From positions 1 through 64,000 of the forward strand of contig NZ_JBIWDK010000012.1 in NCBI RefSeq assembly GCF_044761985.1: a DNA stretch of 64,000 nucleotides, written 5' to 3'. This DNA is from Peribacillus sp044761985 (GTDB taxonomy: Bacteria; Bacillota; Bacilli; Bacillales; DSM-1321). Both the position numbers and the translations under genes were made by a program. Within the stretch, counting starts at the first letter, position 1, and the number at the start of each line of letters is the position of its first letter. The notes under the pieces are model-generated. The model had not been told where the DNA came from, did no database searches, and saw nothing but the letters and a program-made list of their open reading frames with translations. Below are positions 8,516 to 17,361 of this stretch, piece by piece.

Positions 8516-8878
8516 TTAGTGCCAAGCACTCATTCCGCCTTTAACATTCGTGATTTCTTTGAATCCCATTTTTTTCAATAACTTACTTGCCTTGCTGCTT
8601 CTCATACCACTTTGGCAGATTACGAAAACTTCTTGGTCTTTAGAGAGTTCTTTCACTCTATTTTGCAGTTCGTATAAGGGAATGTTTTTAAATCCCTTGA
8701 TATGGTTTCCCCTAAACTCATTAGGCGTCCGGACATCAATATATTGCTTACTTTTATTATTCAATTGTGTTCTTAATTCGATCGTAGTAATCTGTTTAAT
8801 CCCTTTTGCCGGAATAAATCGTTGATACAAGAACCAGACAATTACAGCAATCATGAGGATATTTAATAGTGTACCCAA
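8516..8878 (-). CDS. Membrane-anchored rhodanese
   Basis: A 120-residue protein with one N-terminal membrane segment (about residues 4-20, LLNILMIAVIVWFLYQRF) followed by a rhodanese domain with active loop ICQSGMRSS and terminal GGMSAWH. The topology suggests a catalytic domain tethered to the membrane, on which side is not certain. It is tightly spaced with the neighbouring rhodanese and DsrE genes, so it belongs to the same operon. Confidence 0.85.
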   Translation of the reverse strand: MGTLLNILMIAVIVWFLYQRFIPAKGIKQITTIELRTQLNNKSKQYIDVRTPNEFRGNHIKGFKNIPLYELQNRVKELSKDQEVFVICQSGMRSSKASKLLKKMGFKEITNVKGGMSAWH

Positions 8879-8901
8879 TATAGCTTGATTCCTCCCTTAC
8901 C

Positions 8902-9381
8902 TTAGATAAATAAGTTGACGTTACCATCTTCTGCGTCAGCTAAATAAGCAGCCACACCCGCATATTCAATGCCTTCTAGTAATTCCTCTTGCTGCAAGCC
9001 CAGTAAATCCATGGTCATTGTACAAGCGATTAGTTTCACTTCTTGTTCTTGGGCCATTTCAATTAAACTAGGGAGGGACATGGCATTATGCTTTTTCATG
9101 ACATGCTTGATCATTTTAGGACCCACGCCTGCAAAGTTCATGTTGGATAATCCCATTTTATCTGCACCACGCGGCATCATTTTGCCAAACATCTTTTCAA
9201 GGAAGCCTTTTTTCAGTGTCAAAGGCTCATCTTTTCGTAATGCATTCAACCCCCAGAATGTATGGAAAATGGTCACTTCATGATCGTAAGCCGCCGCTCC
9301 ATTCGCAATAATGTAAGCAGCCATTGCCTTATCGTAGTCTCCACTAAATAAAATGATCGTCGTTTTTTTCTGTTCTGTCAT
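8902..9381 (-). CDS. yrkE: DsrE/DsrF/DrsH-like sulfur relay protein
   Basis: A 159-residue DsrE-like protein with the fold start TIILFSGDYDKAMAAY and the cysteine motif ACTMTMDLLGL. It has a longer insert (about 60-90, FLEKMFGKMMPRG) than the paralogue at 7149-7544, as in B. subtilis YrkE. It is the first gene of the sulfur operon after the CstR-like regulator, behind a spacer with two pseudo-palindromic operator candidates. Confidence 0.85.
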   Translation of the reverse strand: MTEQKKTTIILFSGDYDKAMAAYIIANGAAAYDHEVTIFHTFWGLNALRKDEPLTLKKGFLEKMFGKMMPRGADKMGLSNMNFAGVGPKMIKHVMKKHNAMSLPSLIEMAQEQEVKLIACTMTMDLLGLQQEELLEGIEYAGVAAYLADAEDGNVNLFI

Positions 9382-9403
9382 TAGTATTTCCCCCTGAATT
9401 TAA

Positions 9404-9463
9404 ATTACCCTATTGGGTATTTTTTAAAAGTTACCTTTATTCCATTATACACCCAGGGGTATA
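9404..9463. promoter_or_regulatory. Two CstR/CsoR-type operator candidates
   Basis: taccctattgggta (9406-9419) and atacacccaggggtat (9447-9462) are pseudo-palindromes of the ATACCC...GGGTAT kind bound by CsoR/CstR proteins. They lie upstream of the first DsrE gene and would let the regulator at 9544-9804 shut off the sulfur genes. Confidence 0.6.
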
Positions 9464-9543
9464 TAATAAGCTAAAAAATAATAGTAGTCAACCCAATTGG
9501 AGAGCTGGCCAGTCTATATAATTGTGTTATTTATTGGACAATA

Positions 9544-9804
9544 TTATCTACTTTTAATTAGTAATTCAACAGCTTCTTTGACAAGGCTATCTGTATCTTC
9601 GCCTTTCATGACATTCTCCCTCACACATTGTTCAAGATTTGCGCTAACAATGACTCCCATCGTCCTATCAATGGCATTTCGAGCTGCTGATAACTGAGTG
9701 ACGATATCTCTACAGTCCTTACCTTGTTCCATCATGCCTAGCACACCTTTAATTTGACCTTCAATTCGTCTTAACCGATTGATGACGCTTTTATCGTATT
9801 CCAT
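9544..9804 (-). CDS. yrkD: CsoR-family persulfide sensor repressor (CstR type)
   Basis: An 86-residue all-helical CsoR-family repressor. Copper-sensing CsoR uses Cys-His-Cys; here the positions read C31, N56 and C60, so the copper-binding histidine is missing while both cysteines remain. That is the pattern of CstR, which senses persulfides by linking the two cysteines through sulfur atoms. Placement upstream of a persulfide dioxygenase, rhodanese and TusA cluster fits this role. Its own promoter carries a matching operator (9869-9897), so autorepression is likely. It corresponds to YrkD by position. Confidence 0.85.
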   Translation of the reverse strand: MEYDKSVINRLRRIEGQIKGVLGMMEQGKDCRDIVTQLSAARNAIDRTMGVIVSANLEQCVRENVMKGEDTDSLVKEAVELLIKSR

Positions 9805-9868
9805 GATCTATACCCACCCACCTATCTATATAGACAAACAAAGAACCTGTGGAACAATTTATATCCCA

Positions 9869-9897
9869 ATAATATACCTATAGGGGTATATTGTCAA
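9869..9897 (-). promoter_or_regulatory. CstR-controlled promoter
   Basis: On the minus strand: TTGACA (9892-9897), 17-base spacer, TATTAT (9869-9874). The palindrome tatacc-tata-ggggtata (about 9873-9890) fills the spacer, so a bound repressor would block RNA polymerase. Confidence 0.7.
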
Positions 9898-10011
9898 GCC
9901 AAGTTAATCCACTTTTATTTCGAACAAAAACTAAGGACAAGACGGTTTCTATTAATCGAAAAAAGGGCCACCCCAGAAGTCATTATCCATGCCTTTTGGG
10001 ACAGCATCTTT

Positions 10012-10758
10012 TTATTGTTTCATTCTTTTCTTACGAATCACTTTGATTTTCTGCTTTTTAACTTTCTTTTTGTTTGGGAATTTGGGTTCTTTTTCTTTAA
10101 TATATCTCACCACAATTAACAATATATAGGTTCCTAAAGCAATATAGAAAGATATCGGCACAGATTCAAATTTAGATTTAGCCACTAAATAAAATGAATA
10201 GAATAAAAACAAGGTAATAAGAACACTATTCTTCGGTCTGCCAACTTTTTTAAAGCTTGGGATTTTCATTGTACTTACCATCAATATACACAGTCCATAA
10301 TAAAGGATAATAAATATCCATAATGGTACGGACCCGGAAAACAAGACGAAGAAAGCCACAATTCCGCCTGCTAATGTGATGGGAACCCCTTTAAAGTATT
10401 TTACGGATTCCGCTTGGTCGGTAATGTTGAAACGAGCTAATCGGTATGCACCGAATAGAGGGAACAAACCGGCGATTAGCATCCCAACTTGTCCAAAGTC
10501 GTTGAAATATGTATGTATGGCTAAAAAGGCGGGGGCTACTCCAAAAGATACGATATCGGCAAGTGAATCCAATTCTTTCCCCATCTCATTAGATACCCCA
10601 AGGATCCTTGCCACCCTGCCATCCAATGCATCCAGCATTAACGCGATAAAAATCAATATCGTCGCATTTCTTAAATCACCAGTAATAATACATCCTATCG
10701 CTAAGAACCCACATAATAGATTTCCCAAAGTCAGCATATTAGGTATATGTTTTTTCAT
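10012..10758 (-). CDS. pssA: CDP-diacylglycerol-serine O-phosphatidyltransferase
   Basis: A 248-residue membrane enzyme that makes phosphatidylserine from CDP-diacylglycerol and serine, the precursor of phosphatidylethanolamine. The CDP-alcohol phosphotransferase motif is visible as DALDGRVARILG followed by GKELDSLAD (roughly residues 43-69), with the D, G, A, R and paired aspartates in place. About six to seven hydrophobic segments follow, and the tail is strongly basic (PNKKKVKKQKIKVIRKKR). It stands alone between the sulfur cluster and the acyl-CoA cluster on the minus strand. Confidence 0.88.
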   Translation of the reverse strand: MKKHIPNMLTLGNLLCGFLAIGCIITGDLRNATILIFIALMLDALDGRVARILGVSNEMGKELDSLADIVSFGVAPAFLAIHTYFNDFGQVGMLIAGLFPLFGAYRLARFNITDQAESVKYFKGVPITLAGGIVAFFVLFSGSVPLWIFIILYYGLCILMVSTMKIPSFKKVGRPKNSVLITLFLFYSFYLVAKSKFESVPISFYIALGTYILLIVVRYIKEKEPKFPNKKKVKKQKIKVIRKKRMKQ

Positions 10759-11063
10759 CCTACACTTCCTTAATTCCTAAATTAAACTTTCCTTTGCTTT
10801 TACATTGATTTGAAAAAGCTTAACTTGTTCTCCTCTAATTATAACTTCATACCAGTATTATGGCTAAGATTATATTTACAAGTCCCTCTATTTCCAATTA
10901 TAGGATTTCGAGCACTATTTTTAAATATATTCTTAGCAATAAAAAATAGGACATAAACAATGATGAACATCGTCTTGTCCTTAATATAGAGTATGTAGAA
11001 CTGACCAAGATTTTTCAGGATCATTAATTGTGCGGAATTATTAAACCTATCAACGGTAAGTTC
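10759..11063. other. Intergenic stretch upstream of pssA
   Basis: No supported gene. A 61-codon minus-strand frame at 10839-11024 is hydrophobic and lysine-rich but has no recognisable family or clear ribosome site, so I do not call it. Confidence 0.4.
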
Positions 11064-12656
11064 TTAAGCTTTAGTCCGCTTGCTTTCTTCCTCAACCAAA
11101 ACCCGTCGTAAAATTTTTCCAACCGCTGACTTCGGAATAAGTTCCCTAAACTCTATCACTCGTGGAACCTTATAATTAGCCAAACGTTCATTGCAGAACT
11201 TTATGATATCCTGTTCTGTTGCAATTACCCCTTTCTTTAGCACGATTATAGCTTTGACGGTTTCCCCGCGATAGGTATCCGGAATGCCAAATACGCAAGC
11301 TTCTTCCACTCCGGGATGCTGATAAATGACTTCCTCTACTTCAATCGGATAAATATTATAGCCGCTTGCAATGATTAGCTCTTTTTTCCTGCCCACAATA
11401 AAGAAATACCCTTCTTCATCCATTGTGGCTATGTCTCCGGTATATAACCAACCCTCCCTTAATGCCATTGAAGTTTCCTCTAGATTTCCCCAATACCCCT
11501 TCATCACCTGTGGACCCTTAATGATTAGTTCCCCTGCCTGATTGTACGGCAGCTCCGCTTTCCCCGTTTCGATATCGACGATTTTGGCATCAGTGTTAGG
11601 ATAGGGAATACCAATGCTTCCTATCTTTCTTTGACCTTTTACTGGGTTTCGATGGGTGGTAGGTGAAGTTTCCGACATGCCAAAGCCTTCTGATATTGAC
11701 ACACCGAATTTACGCTCAAATTGATGGATAACTTCCACTGGAAGGGGCGCCGAGCCACAGCTGCAGTATTTAAAACTGCTGAGATCTTGCGCTGTCAAAT
11801 CCGGATGATTTAGTAAAGCGATATACATGGTAGGAACGCCTGGAAAAATGGTCGGTCTATGTTTTCTAATCAAATCGACGACCTTGTTTATTTCAAATCT
11901 CTCTAGAGTGATGTACGTTGCTCCCGCATAAAAAGCACTGTTCATCCTGCCATTACCGAATACATGAAACAGTGGCGTCAATCCAAGCATACGCTCACCC
12001 GGTTTTTGCAGTTGAAGGGCGTTGGCTGTATATGCAAAATCTTGTATGACATTGGCAATCAGGTTGAAATGAGTGAGCATGACCCCTTTGGCTCTTCCTG
12101 TAGTTCCCCCTGTATATTGGAATAACGCAATATCTTCTTTTGGATTAATATCCAGTTCAGGGAGTTCATTATCGCCTTCTTTCCATGAATAGTAACTGTC
12201 TTCCTGCATTTTATTTGCTGAAATAATCGTGAGCCTATCTGCCAAACCAGTTTGTACTATCTTTTTCTTTTGTTCATCATTTCCAATTAACCATGTGGCA
12301 TTGGAATCCCGTAATATATAGGCTAGTTCATTTGCCTTATACATCGGGTTCACTTGTACCACCACGCCTCCCAAACGGTGGATAGCATAATAGGCAATGA
12401 TGTATTCTATACAATTGGGTAACATCAATGCGATTCTATCCTCTTTTTTAAATCCCCACTTGTTTAATGAACCTGCAAAACAATCAATTTTTCTCTTCAA
12501 TTCCAAATAAGAAAGTTCCCTTTCTCCATCAATAACAGCTTTGGTGGATGGGTATTGTCGTGCCGAATGGTCCAATATTTCGTATATAGACATTAAAGGA
12601 ATTTCTACCTCAAAGGGGGTATCTTCCGGATAAGATTTCTGCCACACTCTATTCAT
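11064..12656 (-). CDS. Long-chain/aryl fatty acid-CoA ligase (AMP-forming)
   Basis: An ANL-superfamily acyl-CoA synthetase of about 530 residues. The ATM/P-loop is YTGGTTGRAKG, the A5 motif is GFGMSETSPTT, the hinge region is YTGDIATMDEEGYFFIVGRKKE and the catalytic lysine lies in PKSAVGKILRR. It activates a carboxylic acid to its CoA thioester with ATP. The start at 12656 is preferred because agaaggagtg lies just upstream; an ATG 11 codons earlier is weaker. It heads towards pssA and follows a thioesterase and acyl-CoA dehydrogenase. Its closest relative in the window is the ligase at 17362-18972. The exact substrate cannot be read from sequence. Confidence 0.85.
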   Translation of the reverse strand: MNRVWQKSYPEDTPFEVEIPLMSIYEILDHSARQYPSTKAVIDGERELSYLELKRKIDCFAGSLNKWGFKKEDRIALMLPNCIEYIIAYYAIHRLGGVVVQVNPMYKANELAYILRDSNATWLIGNDEQKKKIVQTGLADRLTIISANKMQEDSYYSWKEGDNELPELDINPKEDIALFQYTGGTTGRAKGVMLTHFNLIANVIQDFAYTANALQLQKPGERMLGLTPLFHVFGNGRMNSAFYAGATYITLERFEINKVVDLIRKHRPTIFPGVPTMYIALLNHPDLTAQDLSSFKYCSCGSAPLPVEVIHQFERKFGVSISEGFGMSETSPTTHRNPVKGQRKIGSIGIPYPNTDAKIVDIETGKAELPYNQAGELIIKGPQVMKGYWGNLEETSMALREGWLYTGDIATMDEEGYFFIVGRKKELIIASGYNIYPIEVEEVIYQHPGVEEACVFGIPDTYRGETVKAIIVLKKGVIATEQDIIKFCNERLANYKVPRVIEFRELIPKSAVGKILRRVLVEEESKRTKA

Positions 12657-12698
12657 CGGCTTCACTCCTTCTTCTTTTTCCACCGCCAATCACTATTT

Positions 12699-13103
12699 TC
12701 ATTCATCTCGAATCAATTTGAATACCCCCGTACCTTTTGCAATGAGATTTCCAGCGGAATCTTTAATTTCTCCTTCTGCAAAAGCGGTTTTGTACCCCTC
12801 CTGAAGAATCTTGGCTTCCGCATATATTTCTCCTGATGACAGGCTGCCGAGATAATGAACAGTCAAGCTCGTCGTCACAACACGTGCTTTAGTCAGAGAA
12901 CGTATTACTATCCCAAGAATGGTGTCAAGCATGGTCGCATGAATACCCCCGTGCAGCGTTCCATTTACATTAAGCATATGTTTCTCGATATTTAATTTCA
13001 AAAGGACATTTCCTTCTTCAAATCGAATAATTTCAAATCCAATATATGCAAAGAATGGACTGCTCTCGAATTGGTTGCGAATATCCTCCACATTAGTTGT
13101 CAA
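12699..13103 (-). CDS. PaaI-family hotdog thioesterase
   Basis: A 134-residue hotdog-fold protein with the PaaI-type core LNVNGTLHGGIHATMLDT, where HGG and the aspartate of MLDT form the catalytic region, and the strand VVTTSLTVHYLGS. Such enzymes hydrolyse stalled acyl- or aryl-CoA thioesters. It sits just upstream of the CoA ligase gene on the same strand, suggesting CoA recycling in the degradation pathway encoded here. Confidence 0.82.
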   Translation of the reverse strand: MTTNVEDIRNQFESSPFFAYIGFEIIRFEEGNVLLKLNIEKHMLNVNGTLHGGIHATMLDTILGIVIRSLTKARVVTTSLTVHYLGSLSSGEIYAEAKILQEGYKTAFAEGEIKDSAGNLIAKGTGVFKLIRDE

Positions 13104-13186
13104 ATTATTCTTTCCCCCTCTTATATAAAAATCACACTTGCTTCATATAGGTCCTAAAAAGGCTCATATCATACCTTCAACGTCTG

Positions 13187-13219
13187 GAACTGAACAGTTC
13201 TCATATAGCTGTCCAGTTC
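13187..13219. promoter_or_regulatory. Inverted repeat upstream of the thioesterase gene
   Basis: gaactgaacag (13187-13197) and ctgtccagttc (13209-13219) form 11-base arms with one mismatch and an 11-base spacer. No T-run follows, so an operator is more likely than a terminator; the protein that binds it is unknown. Confidence 0.35.
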
Positions 13220-13279
13220 GCTTCCTTACCAAGCAACTTTATATGCACAACTCCTTCACTTGATACTAAAGTACATCAT

Positions 13280-14428
13280 TCAGTACTCATTCAAAACATT
13301 TCTAGCAATGATGAGCCGTTGAACTTCGTTTGTTCCTTCATAGATCTTTGTAATGCGAGCATCGCGATAAAAGCGTTCCACTGGATATTCTGCCATATAC
13401 CCCATACCCCCGTGAATTTGAACCGCTTTATCCGCTACTCTATTAAAAACATCGGAAGCGAACAGTTTAGCCATGGAGGCTTCTTTGATCACCTTTTTCC
13501 CCTCATCAATCTTTTGTGCTGCCATCATTGTCAAGGCCTTTGCGGCTTCTGTTTCTGTTGCCATGTCCGCTAGCATCCATTGTATGGCTTGATTATCTGC
13601 AATTGGTTTACCGAATTGAATCCGCTCTTTTGCATATTTGGTAGATAGCTCGATTAATTTGCCGCATGATCCTACCGCCCTTGCGGCAAGTCCGACACGG
13701 CCTTCCCCTAATATTCTAAGAGCTGATATATATCCCATACCCACTTCACCAATGACATTTTCTTCAGGAATGATACAATTTTCAAAAATGACCTGAGATG
13801 TATACGAACCTCTTAATCCCATTTTCTTGTCCTTTTTACCGACAGTGACCCCAGGGAAATTTCTTTCCACCAAAAAGGCAGTTATCCCGCCTTTGGCCCC
13901 CTTATCTTTATCCGTTAACGCAAAAACTGTGTAAACATCAGCAATCGGTCCATTGGTGATGAAATGCTTTGTACCATTCATCACCCAATAATCGCCCTTT
14001 TTCTCTGCCGTCGTCTCCAAATTGGTCGCATCCGAACCTGCACCAGGTTCGGATAAAGCGAAAGCGGCTATTTTATTACCCGCCGCCATTTCAGGCAAAT
14101 ATTTATTTTTCAACTGTTCAGATGCAAGCCTTACCAGGCCTGTGCTTCCAATACCGGTATGAGCACTTATTAACGAAACAAACCCATTGTGCGTTCTGCC
14201 TAACTGCTCTAATACAGTCGCCTTTTCTACTGTATTCAAGCCAATTCCACCGTATTGTTCCGGGATGCTAATCCCGAATAATCCGAGTTCTTTGGACATT
14301 TCAACAAGATGTTGTGGGATGAGATCCTCTTCTTCAATTTGTTGGGCTAGAGGCTCTACTTCCTTTTCAACAAAATTCCGAATCATTGCTTTCATTTGTT
14401 CCATTTCTTTCGTTAAAGTAATGGTCAT
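13280..14428 (-). CDS. Acyl-CoA dehydrogenase
   Basis: A 382-residue flavoprotein of the short/medium-chain acyl-CoA dehydrogenase family. The signature FALSEPGAGSDATN (about 125-138) binds FAD and substrate, and the C-terminal IYEGTNEVQRLIIARNVL contains the catalytic glutamate and the FAD-binding end. It introduces the alpha-beta double bond of acyl-CoA and passes electrons to ETF. It lies between a thiolase and a thioesterase in a minus-strand beta-oxidation-type cluster. No enoyl-CoA hydratase or hydroxyacyl-CoA dehydrogenase is present nearby. Confidence 0.9.
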   Translation of the reverse strand: MTITLTKEMEQMKAMIRNFVEKEVEPLAQQIEEEDLIPQHLVEMSKELGLFGISIPEQYGGIGLNTVEKATVLEQLGRTHNGFVSLISAHTGIGSTGLVRLASEQLKNKYLPEMAAGNKIAAFALSEPGAGSDATNLETTAEKKGDYWVMNGTKHFITNGPIADVYTVFALTDKDKGAKGGITAFLVERNFPGVTVGKKDKKMGLRGSYTSQVIFENCIIPEENVIGEVGMGYISALRILGEGRVGLAARAVGSCGKLIELSTKYAKERIQFGKPIADNQAIQWMLADMATETEAAKALTMMAAQKIDEGKKVIKEASMAKLFASDVFNRVADKAVQIHGGMGYMAEYPVERFYRDARITKIYEGTNEVQRLIIARNVLNEY

Positions 14429-14534
14429 AATTCAAATGCCTCCTAATAGTGGATTTTTTTAATTCGTCTGATTCGCAAATGGAACAATTCTATTAAAAAA
14501 ATGCTAGTGAATTTCCTTCCGAATTTAAGAAAAA

Positions 14535-15719
14535 TCAACCTTCCCGTTCTAAGATTGTGGCAATTCCTTGCCCACCACCAATGCACGCCGTAATGAGAGC
14601 ATATCTTCCTTCAGATCGTTTCAATTCATGGGCCGCTTTCGTGATCAGAATTGCACCTGTGGCACCAAGTGGATGTCCGTGAGAAATCGCCCCTCCATTC
14701 ACATTCACTTTGGCTGGATCCATTTCCAATTCCCGATTACAGGCAATTACTTGCGACGCAAAAGCCTCATTAATTTCGATAATATCCATATCGTTTAGCG
14801 AGAGCCCTGATTTTTCCATGACCTTTCTTACTGCTGGAACCGGTCCGATTCCCATGATGTTGGGATCGACACCAGCAACCGCGTGTGCTCTAATCACCGC
14901 TAGAGGTTTAATTCCCAATTCATCTGCTTTCTCCCTAGACATAATGACAAGAGCAGACGCCGCATCATTTAAACCCGAACTGTTTCCGGCCGTTACGGAG
15001 CCACCTTCAAGGAATGCAGGAGGAAGTTTCGCTAGCGCTTCTTTGGTTACTTGCGGACGTGGATGTTCATCTACTTTGAATCCTACCGGCTCTCCATTTC
15101 GAACCGGGATGTTCACTGAAACAATTTGTTCAGTAAAGCGTCCCTCTTCCATCGCTCTCGCCATCTTTTTCTGGCTCTCAATGGCGAACTCATCTTGTTC
15201 TTCCCGGCTGATCTCATATTTTGCAACTAAATTTTCGGCGGTAATTCCCATCGGTGGATTGCCTACCTCTTTTGGAGATAACTGAGATTTCCTGAAATTT
15301 GGTGGAGAAGAGCTATATGGTTTATCCGGACGATCCATCAAATAAGGAGCCCGGCTCATGCTCTCAACTCCTCCAGCGATATATACGTCCCCATCACCCG
15401 CCCAGATTGCTTGTGCAGCCAAATTGACCGCATTGATTCCGGACCCACATTGGCGATCGACCGTTAAACCCGGTAATTGCATGGAAAGACCTGTCTGAAG
15501 GGCGGTTAATCGAGCGATATTGCCTCCTCCGCTTAAAACATTCCCCATGATGACATCGTCCACCATTTCAGGAGCTACATTTGCGCGTTTCAATGCCTCT
15601 TTTACCACTTCTGCCCCAAATACGTGTGCGGGTACTGTCGCTAGTGCGCCCCCTCGCTTCCCAATCGCCGTTCTTACTGCTGAAACAATGACAGCCTCTC
15701 TATTCACATCTCTATTCAT
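14535..15719 (-). CDS. Acetyl-CoA acyltransferase (thiolase)
   Basis: A 394-residue thiolase with nucleophilic Cys91 in DRQCGSGINAV, the motif NEAFASQVIACN, GHPLGATGA and the C-terminal ACIGGGQGIATILE. It cleaves 3-ketoacyl-CoA with CoA or condenses two acetyl-CoA. It is followed by the acyl-CoA dehydrogenase on the same strand and preceded by the MFS carrier. The second thiolase at 19318-20499 is clearly related but not a recent duplicate. Confidence 0.9.
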   Translation of the reverse strand: MNRDVNREAVIVSAVRTAIGKRGGALATVPAHVFGAEVVKEALKRANVAPEMVDDVIMGNVLSGGGNIARLTALQTGLSMQLPGLTVDRQCGSGINAVNLAAQAIWAGDGDVYIAGGVESMSRAPYLMDRPDKPYSSSPPNFRKSQLSPKEVGNPPMGITAENLVAKYEISREEQDEFAIESQKKMARAMEEGRFTEQIVSVNIPVRNGEPVGFKVDEHPRPQVTKEALAKLPPAFLEGGSVTAGNSSGLNDAASALVIMSREKADELGIKPLAVIRAHAVAGVDPNIMGIGPVPAVRKVMEKSGLSLNDMDIIEINEAFASQVIACNRELEMDPAKVNVNGGAISHGHPLGATGAILITKAAHELKRSEGRYALITACIGGGQGIATILEREG

Positions 15720-15763
15720 TTCCTCATCCGCTCCTCTATTATATTTTTTATGCTGGGTAACTC

Positions 15764-17041
15764 TTATGAAGATTTCAAATCATAATCTTCTGTTGGTCTG
15801 ATTTCCTGCCCATCTTTTGACTTAGTTGGCTTAACGAACATGGCAAACAATAAGCCGAATACCAGAACAAGGGCAGCCATGAACAAAATGGACAAGTTAT
15901 AGCCTAGTATTTTATTCCCCGCCGCTAAACTAATGATATAACCCGTTAGTAGAGGAGCTACAATGCCTGCAAGATTGCCTGAAGACGTTAAGATACTTGT
16001 CATCAGTCCGCCGCGTTCACGCATTTCATTGATCATGATCGTTGGTCCAATCGGTAATATGGAATAGGTGAGACCTTTAGCCAAGCACATTGCAAAAATC
16101 ACCCAAATTGGATTTTGAAAGACCATGATGGAAGATAGGAATAGTGAACCCATGATCATTGCTCCAGCTACAACCAAGACCCTGGATGAACGCCAATTCT
16201 GATTTTTCTTGAATAAGTAATCCGATAACATGGAAACACCCATATAAATACATACGGAAATGACTCCAATGATTGCTATGCTCGTGCCCATCTGTCCGGG
16301 TGTCATATTTACGACTTCCACTAAATAAATCGGTAACCAAACGGAAAACCAGACGACCAGAATATACGTTGAGAAATATGCGAGTGTCGTAAATAAAGCG
16401 GTTGGAGACGCTAAAAGCACGAGAAAGTCTTTCAGTTTGAATTTCTCCATCTTTTCTTTCTTTTTCTTCTGGACCTTCTCATATACTTGAACGGGATTTT
16501 CCTTCGTTAAAAATTGAAATAAGAAGAACCAGACAAGGCTTGCTACTCCAAGACTAGCAAAGGCCACTTTCCATCCAAAAATGGTAATCATGGAAACAAG
16601 AAGCGGTGCAACAATCATCGCACCAACCGTTCCCCCTCCCACTACAACCGAGTTGGCTAATCCCCGTTGTTTCGGGGGGAACCACTTATCCGCATGGCTA
16701 TAAGCAATAGGGCTATATGGCCCTTCGAATGCCCCAAGTAAGATTCTATAAATAATTAATAGTGGCAAAGCAGCAATGGCCAAAACACCAAATTGTAAAA
16801 CAGTCCATGTCAGCATGATGAACCCCAGTACTTTCTTGGCCCCGAGCTTATCAGCCCATGCGGCTCCAAAAATGCCCGTTACAGGATAGAGCCAATAATA
16901 ACTGCTTCCTACAAGTCCCCATTCGGCATAGGAAAGATCGAATTCCTTCATGATTGGCACAGCGGCCAGTCCGATTATTGATTTATCAGCAAAGTTAATG
17001 ACCGCTCCGAGGAATAATAGAGAAAGAACAAACCAACGCAT
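15764..17041 (-). CDS. MFS transporter (organic anion type)
   Basis: A 425-residue major-facilitator protein with about twelve membrane segments and a central basic loop (KVQKKKKEKMEKFK, about 190-205). The N-terminal GAVINFADKSIIGLA and GSSYYWLYPVTG segments resemble the anion:cation symporter (ACS) group that imports sugar acids and aromatic or fatty carboxylates. Its neighbours, two CoA ligases and two thiolases, suggest import of a carboxylic acid that is then activated and cleaved. The substrate is inference. Confidence 0.8.
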   Translation of the reverse strand: MRWFVLSLLFLGAVINFADKSIIGLAAVPIMKEFDLSYAEWGLVGSSYYWLYPVTGIFGAAWADKLGAKKVLGFIMLTWTVLQFGVLAIAALPLLIIYRILLGAFEGPYSPIAYSHADKWFPPKQRGLANSVVVGGGTVGAMIVAPLLVSMITIFGWKVAFASLGVASLVWFFLFQFLTKENPVQVYEKVQKKKKEKMEKFKLKDFLVLLASPTALFTTLAYFSTYILVVWFSVWLPIYLVEVVNMTPGQMGTSIAIIGVISVCIYMGVSMLSDYLFKKNQNWRSSRVLVVAGAMIMGSLFLSSIMVFQNPIWVIFAMCLAKGLTYSILPIGPTIMINEMRERGGLMTSILTSSGNLAGIVAPLLTGYIISLAAGNKILGYNLSILFMAALVLVFGLLFAMFVKPTKSKDGQEIRPTEDYDLKSS

Positions 17042-17087
17042 GTGAATCCCCTCGTTTCTTTGTGAATAGATAGTCTTATAGTCTTGG

Positions 17088-17192
17088 TGGTTGAATTATC
17101 GCTTCTGATGGTCGAATTACTTGCTACCATGGTTGAATTATCTGGCTGTGTGGTCGAATTAATGCCTTTCTTGGTTGAATTCCATTACGAAA
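17088..17192. repeat. Five-unit 21-bp tandem repeat
   Basis: The core tggtygaattA recurs at 17088, 17109, 17130, 17151 and 17172, exactly 21 bases apart; the 10 bases between cores differ each time. T and C alternate at the fifth position (tggttgaatt, tggtcgaatt). Lies in the upstream region of the MFS gene. Two helical turns of spacing suggests a protein-binding array; not a known promoter element to me. Confidence 0.8.
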
Positions 17193-17194
17193 CT

Positions 17195-17345
17195 AGGAAT
17201 CTCATTAGAACCTCCAGTCACATATAGCAGTAGTACCTGGCCACTGAGGAATGAAGAACATTCATCTTCGAAAAAAGCATATCTTCCGACTTCCCGATTT
17301 CCTCCACTGGAATGCTATTGATTCTTGCTTCCACTACCTCCATTA
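17195..17345 (-). pseudogene. Remnant of a short-chain dehydrogenase C-terminus
   Basis: On the minus strand the stretch reads, with shifts, RINSIPVEEIGKSED then FFEDECSSFLSGQVL and a terminal VTGG, matching the typical end of FabG-like short-chain dehydrogenases (PxxRxGxPEEIA..FLxSxxSSFxTGQxLxVxGG). No start or Rossmann part is present. It is probably what remains of a beta-oxidation reductase gene in the cluster. Confidence 0.5.
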
Positions 17346-17361
17346 AAAAGCTGGATCCGCT

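Noticed and set aside
10839..11024. 61-codon minus-strand frame upstream of pssA
   Set aside because: Hydrophobic but no ribosome site, no family and atypical codons.
14710..15285. 191-codon antisense frame over the thiolase
   Set aside because: Antisense shadow; the thiolase has full catalytic motifs.
17088..17192. CRISPR array
   Set aside because: Core repeat is only about 11 bases and spacers 10 bases, far below CRISPR dimensions, and no cas genes are near.
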